Below are positions 58,288-64,000 of a stretch of DNA of 64,000 nt, piece after piece. Origin of the DNA: Heracleum sosnowskyi (lineage: Eukaryota > Streptophyta > Magnoliopsida > Apiales > Apiaceae). The notes below the pieces were generated by a model. It made no database searches, was not told the origin of the DNA, and was given only the letters and a program-made list of their open reading frames with translations. The DNA is taken from NCBI GenBank assembly GCA_030848705.1, contig CM061245.1, forward strand, positions 45,822,711 to 45,886,710, in the 5' to 3' direction. Each line of letters starts with the position of its first letter. Position 1 is the first letter of the stretch. A program made the translations under genes and the position numbers.

Positions 58288-60552
58288 TTAGCTTTCAGCG
58301 GAATCTGTATTATCAGAGTTTAAACTAACATTGTCAGACTTTACACTAGCAGAGTTTGCTCTAACCCATTTCAAGTTGGGTTTTAGCTCATAATAGTTAT
58401 GATAAATTGCATGATAACTCTTACATGTGTAAATAGAATGCCAAGTGCTCCCACAATGTTTGCATAAGGTCTGTGGTCTTACTCTAACATAATCATTCTT
58501 TACTTCTGAAGTAGAAGGTAAAGAATTAATATGTTTGTTCTTAGTGCAAAATCTAGCAAGATGATTAGAACTACCACAATTATAACATGTTTTTCTTGAG
58601 GCACTAGCATTAGGCATATGATTATTTCTATTATTTATGCCTACTTTTCCATTCCTATTCCTCTTGGAACCTTTAGGTTTCATGGAAGACTTTACTTCTT
58701 TTAGCTTGTGATTAAACTGTTTTCCTGTCATCAAGCCAACATTAACCTGTTTTTCACAAGTTTTTACTGGTTCTCTAACAGCTTCTATTTCCATAAGTTT
58801 TTCTGTTATAATATTTTCCTGTTTGTCACAAGATTCATCTGATTTCATATCAGCTTCCCTTATTACAACAGATTTTAACTTATTGGCTTCTTGAACAAAT
58901 TTCACAGGTTTAAGTTGTGGTTTTACCTTAACCTTGTCTTTAAACCTAAGTTCATCATTTTCACAATAACCTAAACCTACAGAATCAGTCTGAAACACTT
59001 GATGAGTGTCTCTTCCAGAATCTGTCCAAGTCTTGATTATTTTCCTTTCCTTCTCTAAATCAGATTCTAGTTGCTTATATCTTTTCAGCAACTCCTGTTC
59101 TACATAAACAGCATCATCTCTTTCTTTTTGAATCTGCTTCATATTCTCAAGTTCTCTTTCAAGAAACTTGTTTCTTTCTTTAAGACTAAGATTCTCAGCT
59201 TTAATTCTCTCATTTTCTAAAGTCTGATCCCTATAGCTAACATGTACGCTTTTCAGATAAACTCTTAACTCAGATATATTATCAGTATCATAAGCATAAG
59301 TAGTTAGGGGTACCTTATTTTCAGATGATTCAGTCTCATCTCTGACAGTAGCCATAAGAGCATAGTTTTCTCCATCATCAGAGTCTGAAGTATCTGCCCA
59401 GTCTTTGCCTTTAGAGATGAGTGCTTTCTCAGATTTGCCTTTCTTGCACTCTGGAGCATAATGACCCATCTCCTTACACTTATAGCACTGGATTTCAGAT
59501 TTGTCCTTCTTACCAGACTTGGTATCCCTTCCATCAGACTTTCTGAAATTCTTCTTCTCAGAATTTGAATCTCTTCTTGAGAATCTTTTACCCTTCTTGA
59601 AGTTCTTGAATCCCATCTTCTTAAATGTCTTTACCATCAAGGCAGCCATTTGCATCATCTCCTCTTCATCATCCTCAGAATCAGAAGCTTCATCAGAGTT
59701 TGAATCATCATCAGAGTTTGATGACTCACTCTCAGATTTGATCACTAAAGCCTTTCCCTTGGCTTTCTTCCTTGATAATTCCTTCTTGATGGGCTTCTCC
59801 TCGACTTTGAGAGCAACAGATTTTGACTTCTTGCTTGACCTCCTGTTTCTTTGTTCTATCTCAAGTTCATGAGTCTTTAACAATCCATAGATTTCATCAA
59901 GATCTGTATCAGCAAGATCATAATTATCTCTGATTGTTGTTGCCTTTAAATCCCACTTTTCAGGTAGAGATAACAGAAACTTGAGATTTGACTCTTCAAG
60001 TTCATATTCTTTATCTACCAGAGACAGATCGTTCAACAGTTTGCAAAACCTGTCATAAGTCTCAGTCAAGGTTTCATTAGTTCTTGAATCAAAGTGCTCA
60101 TACTCCTGTGTGAGTATTGTTTTTCTGTTCTTTTTAATAGCACCTGTTCCCTGGCATCTGACTTCCAAAGCATCCCATATCTCTTTGGCAGTTTTGCATC
60201 CAATTACTCTGTTAGACATTACATTATCTAAAGCACTGTGGAGAAGATGTCTAACCTTTGCATCCTTTGCAATTGATGAGATATCCTCAGGAGTCATATC
60301 TTTCTTTTCCTTTGGAACAGTCTTTTGTGCTTGTCCATCAACAACAGGGGACAATTTAGTCGGCATATGAGGACCATCATAGATTCTGTCAAGGTATTCT
60401 GGATCTGTAGCCTCCAGGAACATGGTCATCTTCACCTTCCAAATCGGATACTCTACAGGCCTGAGAATCGGAACCCTGATTGTTTCATATCTACTCACAG
60501 AATTAGGCTTAACCTGTTCAGCCTTGGAAGCAGTTTGATTTTCTTCAGACAT
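58288..60552 (-). CDS. gag: Gag protein of element G, 754 aa
   Basis: Capsid and nucleocapsid protein that packages the element RNA. Residues about 30-240 form the copia gag (UBN2-type) domain, with W38 in YPIWKVKMTMFLEA, AKEIWDALE, and YDRFCKLLNDL. An acidic Ser-rich stretch (about 270-300) follows, then a CCHC zinc knuckle CYKCKEMGHYAPEC at about 356-369, a coiled-coil region near 450-520, a second knuckle CYNCGSSNHLARFC at about 655-668 and a C-X2-C-X4-H-like motif CKHCGSTWHSIYTC at about 695-708. Three zinc-type motifs and this great length fit the SIRE lineage. The ATG lies only about 50 bases after the tRNA primer site, so the leader is very short. Confidence 0.94.
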   Translation of the reverse strand: MSEENQTASKAEQVKPNSVSRYETIRVPILRPVEYPIWKVKMTMFLEATDPEYLDRIYDGPHMPTKLSPVVDGQAQKTVPKEKKDMTPEDISSIAKDAKVRHLLHSALDNVMSNRVIGCKTAKEIWDALEVRCQGTGAIKKNRKTILTQEYEHFDSRTNETLTETYDRFCKLLNDLSLVDKEYELEESNLKFLLSLPEKWDLKATTIRDNYDLADTDLDEIYGLLKTHELEIEQRNRRSSKKSKSVALKVEEKPIKKELSRKKAKGKALVIKSESESSNSDDDSNSDEASDSEDDEEEMMQMAALMVKTFKKMGFKNFKKGKRFSRRDSNSEKKNFRKSDGRDTKSGKKDKSEIQCYKCKEMGHYAPECKKGKSEKALISKGKDWADTSDSDDGENYALMATVRDETESSENKVPLTTYAYDTDNISELRVYLKSVHVSYRDQTLENERIKAENLSLKERNKFLERELENMKQIQKERDDAVYVEQELLKRYKQLESDLEKERKIIKTWTDSGRDTHQVFQTDSVGLGYCENDELRFKDKVKVKPQLKPVKFVQEANKLKSVVIREADMKSDESCDKQENIITEKLMEIEAVREPVKTCEKQVNVGLMTGKQFNHKLKEVKSSMKPKGSKRNRNGKVGINNRNNHMPNASASRKTCYNCGSSNHLARFCTKNKHINSLPSTSEVKNDYVRVRPQTLCKHCGSTWHSIYTCKSYHAIYHNYYELKPNLKWVRANSASVKSDNVSLNSDNTDSAES

Positions 60553-60599
60553 GATTATTACTGTGTTTGAATCGTAAAACTGTATATATTAAACAGCCT

Positions 60600-60613
60600 T
60601 GGCTCTGATACCA
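60600..60613 (-). promoter_or_regulatory. tRNA-iMet primer-binding site of element G
   Basis: In sense TGGTATCAGAGCCA, two bases after the LTR end. It is complementary to the 3' end of plant initiator tRNA-Met and primes minus-strand synthesis. Confidence 0.93.
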
Positions 60614-60615
60614 AT

Positions 60616-61161
60616 TGTTAGGCCGAATACACAATATAATCAAGTATGTATGAGAATAACAATAATTAATAACACTGTTTATGAATCAATAAAACTGTAA
60701 TCTTATTAACAGCTTCTCTCTTTATGATGTTAATGAATCATAAAGAGCTTCTAGGTTACAAGAATAATATCTCAATGATCGTATCCCTTCTAGGGATAAC
60801 CTATCTGTGTTTATATAGTACACAGCTACATACAATCCTTATCTAATTGATATTCCTATAAGTTAGCTATACAATTCATATCAATTAAGGATTGCTTCTT
60901 ATCTTCTATTCCGTTTCCTTAGCTGTATCAATATATTCTGCTTCTTTCCATCTTCAGAATATATTGCTTCTAGAATCTTCAATTCAGCACCGACAGCTAA
61001 TTCAACTATCACCTTGTCAGACTTTAAATAAACTCTGACCGGCTTCCTTTAAACTCTTCACCCTATCAGAGTTTAACTAAACTCTGATCGGCTTCTGATA
61101 AACTCTGACCGTACCTGTTGCTTAAACACTGATAAACAAACATTAGCAATTATATCTAACA
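60616..61161 (-). repeat. 5' LTR of element G, 546 bp
   Basis: Same length as the 3' LTR, with no differences seen by eye. It holds the promoter of the genomic RNA (TATATAAAC in sense near 60809-60817). Flanked on the right by AGAAA, the target duplication. Confidence 0.95.
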
Positions 61162-61531
61162 AGAAATTCTATGTTCTTGAGAGCTGCTATTCGATTATGT
61201 TCACGTACATAAATCAAAACCAAAACTGTGTTTATATACTACACAGCTTCTCTATCAATGATAAGTCCTAATCAATTACAAAGATTGAAACCTATCCATA
61301 ATTGATAGCTACATACTACAAACCAGGAACCGACAGAATAAACTTCCATGTTTAACTAGACTCCAAATATAACTCGAAGTAGGAATCCTGATCAGCTTCC
61401 AGTCCTGATGATCAATCCTGATCCCAGTCCTGATATGTATCTCAATCCTGACGACCATGTAATTCTGATGACGTCAGCAATCCTGATCAGTTGAGTCTAG
61501 CTCCTGACGATCATTGAATTCTGAACTAACA
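61162..61531 (-). repeat. 3' LTR of element F, right part (U3)
   Basis: Continues the LTR interrupted at 48269 and ends CTGAACTAACA, followed by the PPT (ATCTCTCCCAATCTC on the plus strand, 61532-61546). The U3 part 61385-61515 contains at least seven CCTGA(T/C) words, four of them exact AATCCTGA. TATA (GTTTATATA on the plus strand) near 61229. Confidence 0.85.
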
Positions 61532-61640
61532 ATCTCTCCCAATCTCATACTTTGTGAAATAAAGTATAGATTCCTAAGATTCAATGATGTCAAAAACAAA
61601 TATACAAAATGTACAGAATCTGCAGCAACAACTTATCTGT

Positions 61641-64000
61641 TTAAATTCTTTGATAGAACAGATTCATCTTCAAGAAGTTGGATAACAAATTTTCTTCTTT
61701 TTCTTCAAGAATTTGAATCAGTCTTTCCTTAAGATTTCTGAGTTCTTCATCTTCCTCATTAATCTGGTAGATAGCTGCTCTGAGATTCAATATGGAGTTT
61801 CTCTGAAGACTATGCTCTTCAAGCAAAAGATAAGCAATTTCCTTCCCATCAGGATTGAGAGTAAGATGAGTCATGCCAAAATTTACTTCTTTAATAGCAG
61901 TACCCCTTTGCATTTCCACATCCTGACCTCTTTGATTTAAGTACATGGGAGTATAATTACCATTGAAATTACTGTTTCCATCCAGTATTCTTCTTATTGT
62001 TGACAAAATCATGTCACTCCATTCTTTGCATATTTGATTCTTCGATCTCAAAAGATAATGAACATATTTCAGTTCCTGTGTAGTTTTCATCAGCAGATCT
62101 TGAATAGATAAAATCTTCATACTACCATCTTTCATGAAGTACAAAAGATTTTCTTTCTTGTCAAAACCATCATGACAATCTATAACTATATCAACAGCTA
62201 GTAAATTGTTCAGGTTTTCAGAAGTTAAAGTACCTCCAATTTCAGTTAAGGAGTAAGGATCAACATATGACATATTTATATATTCAGCATCCCTGTGTCC
62301 AATACCTCCTCTTGAATTACTTGTCAATTGCTTCATATTTGAAAACATCTTTAACCAGAGTGCTTTTGATCTAACCATCCCAGATAAATCAACAACACTT
62401 GAAGCGCTTGTAATAATTCCTCCAGACTGAAAATTGATAAGTGTATCACAACTTAATGTGCTAATATGTTTCCACTTCTTATCCTTTTCCTTTTCAAAGG
62501 CATAGCTTCTTTCCAGTGAAGATTCTTGTCTGCTTGGGTTCCTCCACACTCTTCTGTTTGAGAGTTTAAGCCTTTGTACATAGAGATTAAAATCTCTATT
62601 TGTTGATCTTGTAATTTCACTTCTTCTGGCTTCTTCTTCTTCTTCATCTACTTCCTTGTTGTGAGAATCAACCACAATAGATAAAATTATCAAGTCAATC
62701 TCTTGCAGAATTTCAGAATCATCAGGATCTTGAATATTATCAGGAACAACATCAGGATTAGATTCTTCAATTTGATTTGTATTGCAGAGAGTTGATTTTC
62801 TTGATTTTCTTCTCAATTCAGGTTCTTCTTCAATATTTCCATCATCACCAAAAGTAGATCTGTCAGGAACTACTAGAGTTTGAATAGGTTCAGGAATTTC
62901 TTCAATTCTTAACCCTCGAGACCTTGTCTGTCTAGGTATTGTTTGAGTTGAAAAACCTCTTCTACTTCTTCAAGCTCCTCTCCTACCTCTGCCTCCTCTA
63001 CTTCTAGCAGGAGCAGGGTTATTAAAGCTTTCCATCATTTCTCTCTGTTGTCTTAAGAATTCTTCATGTGAGAGATCAGGATATTCTTCACTTGCTGTAG
63101 AGAGTGCTTTTCTTGCAAATAATTGTTGAACTCTTTTATCAGTGTGATATAGAGTAACAATTCTGCCATCTTTTGTAGAAAACTTCTGGAATAAATTTGA
63201 TGCATCTTCAGGATTATCAATAATCACATCTTCATCACCTTCAGGAATTGTAGCAAGAGTATGTCCATGACCAGGTGTCAGGATTTGTTCTTCCGTCAGG
63301 ATCTGAGATTGCACCAACGTTCTTACTGTCTTAACTCCAGAATCAGAAACATGAGTTGACTGCGTTGTTTGACTTTGTGAAGTTTGAATTGTAGACTTCA
63401 TAACAGCAGCATCAGAGGTTTCTCCTTGTATCACTTTGTCACAACCATCATCTCCAGTATCATCATCATTATTCCTTAATACTAGATCAGGTGTGCATTT
63501 TGTCCGACTAACCTTCTCCCCCTTTTTGACATCAGGATTTGACAATAAATTCAAAAGTAAGGAAAGAGAGGCTTGAATGTCAGTTACCTTGGTATCCAGA
63601 GAATCAATCCTTCTGTTGATAGAGGTTTGTTCAGAAATAACAGATATCACTTGGGATTCTACTACCCATAGTTGAAAAGCAGTAGGCACCTTTGTAAAAT
63701 TTTGAGAAATATCATTCCTCACAAACTCAGTTGAATTCTTGATAGAATCAATCTCATTCTTTAGACTTTTGGATAACAAAGTTGTAGCCTTCAGATGATT
63801 CTTCAAGTCTTGATTCTCTATAGATTTCACTGCATCATAGGCATGTTCCAAAGCAGAAGAATAACTTACAGATTCAGCAGATCTGTGCCATGAATTGTTC
63901 CATTCATTCTGTCTAAGTGCCTCAGCAGGATTAAAGGAAGGAATAGAAAAATCTTGTCTCTGATCTTTCCCAGTGGAAGCTGCCAGCCATATATGTACTT
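61641..64000 (-). pseudogene. ORF3 of element F, partial, with one in-frame stop
   Basis: Open to the window edge on the minus strand except for a single TGA at 62970-62972; the parts on either side share the same frame. Relationship to ORF3 of A and G is clear: LSNPDVKKGEKVSRTKCTPD parallels LLSDDVKKGESVPSDKCKDT, LLYFMKDGSMKILSIQDL parallels LYFMSDGRVYKVGESD, and RNSILNLRAAIYQINEEDEE parallels RNSIYSLRAAIYQTGESDSE. The stop lies just after an Arg/Gly-rich run (RSRGGRGRRGA). No ATG start is in the window. It could be a point mutation in an otherwise young copy or a stop read through at low rate. Confidence 0.85.

Larger units (their letters stand above)
48270..61161 (-). mobile_element. Element G: apparently intact SIRE/Maximus-type copia element, 12,892 bp
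   Basis: The two 546-bp LTRs look identical; the target duplication AGAAA is at 48265-48269 and 61162-61166. Sense order from the right: 5' LTR, tRNA primer site, gag (754 aa), pol (1,104 aa), spacer with an antisense ORF, ORF3 (1,208 aa), PPT, 3' LTR. Every catalytic motif is present. Identical LTRs imply a very recent insertion, so this copy may still be able to move. Confidence 0.96.
48074..64000 (-). mobile_element. Element F: second SIRE-like element, invaded by element G, runs off right edge
   Basis: Minus strand. A split 3' LTR (48074-48269 and 61167-61531, together about 561 bp) is followed on the right by a PPT and an ORF3 related to, but well diverged from, that of A and G. Pol, gag and the 5' LTR lie outside the window. 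Element G sits in the LTR with the duplication AGAAA, so F is older than G. Confidence 0.85.

Noticed and set aside
1..64000. Functional host genes, tRNA or rRNA genes
   Set aside because: All longer coding frames match retrotransposon proteins; tRNA-like words were only primer-binding sites, and no cloverleaf or rRNA sequence was recognised.

Overview
The window is a stack of nested LTR retrotransposons from a large, repeat-rich plant genome, almost certainly a eudicot. I found no convincing host gene, tRNA, rRNA or CRISPR array. Species cannot be fixed from the sequence; an asterid is only a guess.

Layout, left to right. (A) 1-9081: the 3' part of a plus-strand Ty1/copia element of the SIRE/Maximus type, with a pol broken by one frameshift, a long intact third ORF (ORF3, the position called env-like in this lineage) and a 3' LTR. 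(B) 9082-11104: unclassified AT-rich noncoding DNA with LTR-like features. (C) 11105-45814: one old, minus-strand SIRE-like element cut apart by two large insertions. Its parts are ORF3 (11105-11818 and 26981-28044), a leader with a TATA box and dyad motifs (28045-29170), and pol (29171-30470 and 43876-45814). The first insertion is element H (11819-26980, minus), a Ty3/gypsy Tekay-type chromovirus with nearly identical LTRs but a ruined coding region; it carries a 2,748-bp non-autonomous LTR element at 17730-20477. The second is element D (30471-43870, plus, target duplication ATAAT), a gypsy element reduced to three tandem LTR-pol chimeric units followed by one complete LTR of about 4.65 kb. 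(E) 45815-48073: part of a minus-strand gypsy LTR that invaded the pol of C. (F) 48074-48269 and 61162-64000: a second, divergent SIRE-like element on the minus strand (split 3' LTR and ORF3 with one stop), running off the right edge. (G) 48270-61161: an apparently intact SIRE-like element on the minus strand, 12,892 bp, with identical-looking 546-bp LTRs, target duplication AGAAA, and open gag, pol and ORF3, inserted in the 3' LTR of F.

Within A and G the genes follow the usual plan: gag (capsid and nucleocapsid), pol (protease, integrase, reverse transcriptase, RNase H), then ORF3. ORF3 lies far from pol and has its own TATA-like promoter, so it is probably made from a separate mRNA. G also carries a 130-codon ORF on the opposite strand between pol and ORF3, with its own TATA-like sequence and good start context; A lacks it.

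The most unusual signals are that antisense gene, a 9-mer (AAACTCTGA) scattered through coding, noncoding and LTR parts of A and G with a different but parallel motif (AATCCTGA) in F, the dyad array upstream of ORF3 in C, the tandem LTR-pol array in D, and the small element whose LTRs are seven times longer than its interior.
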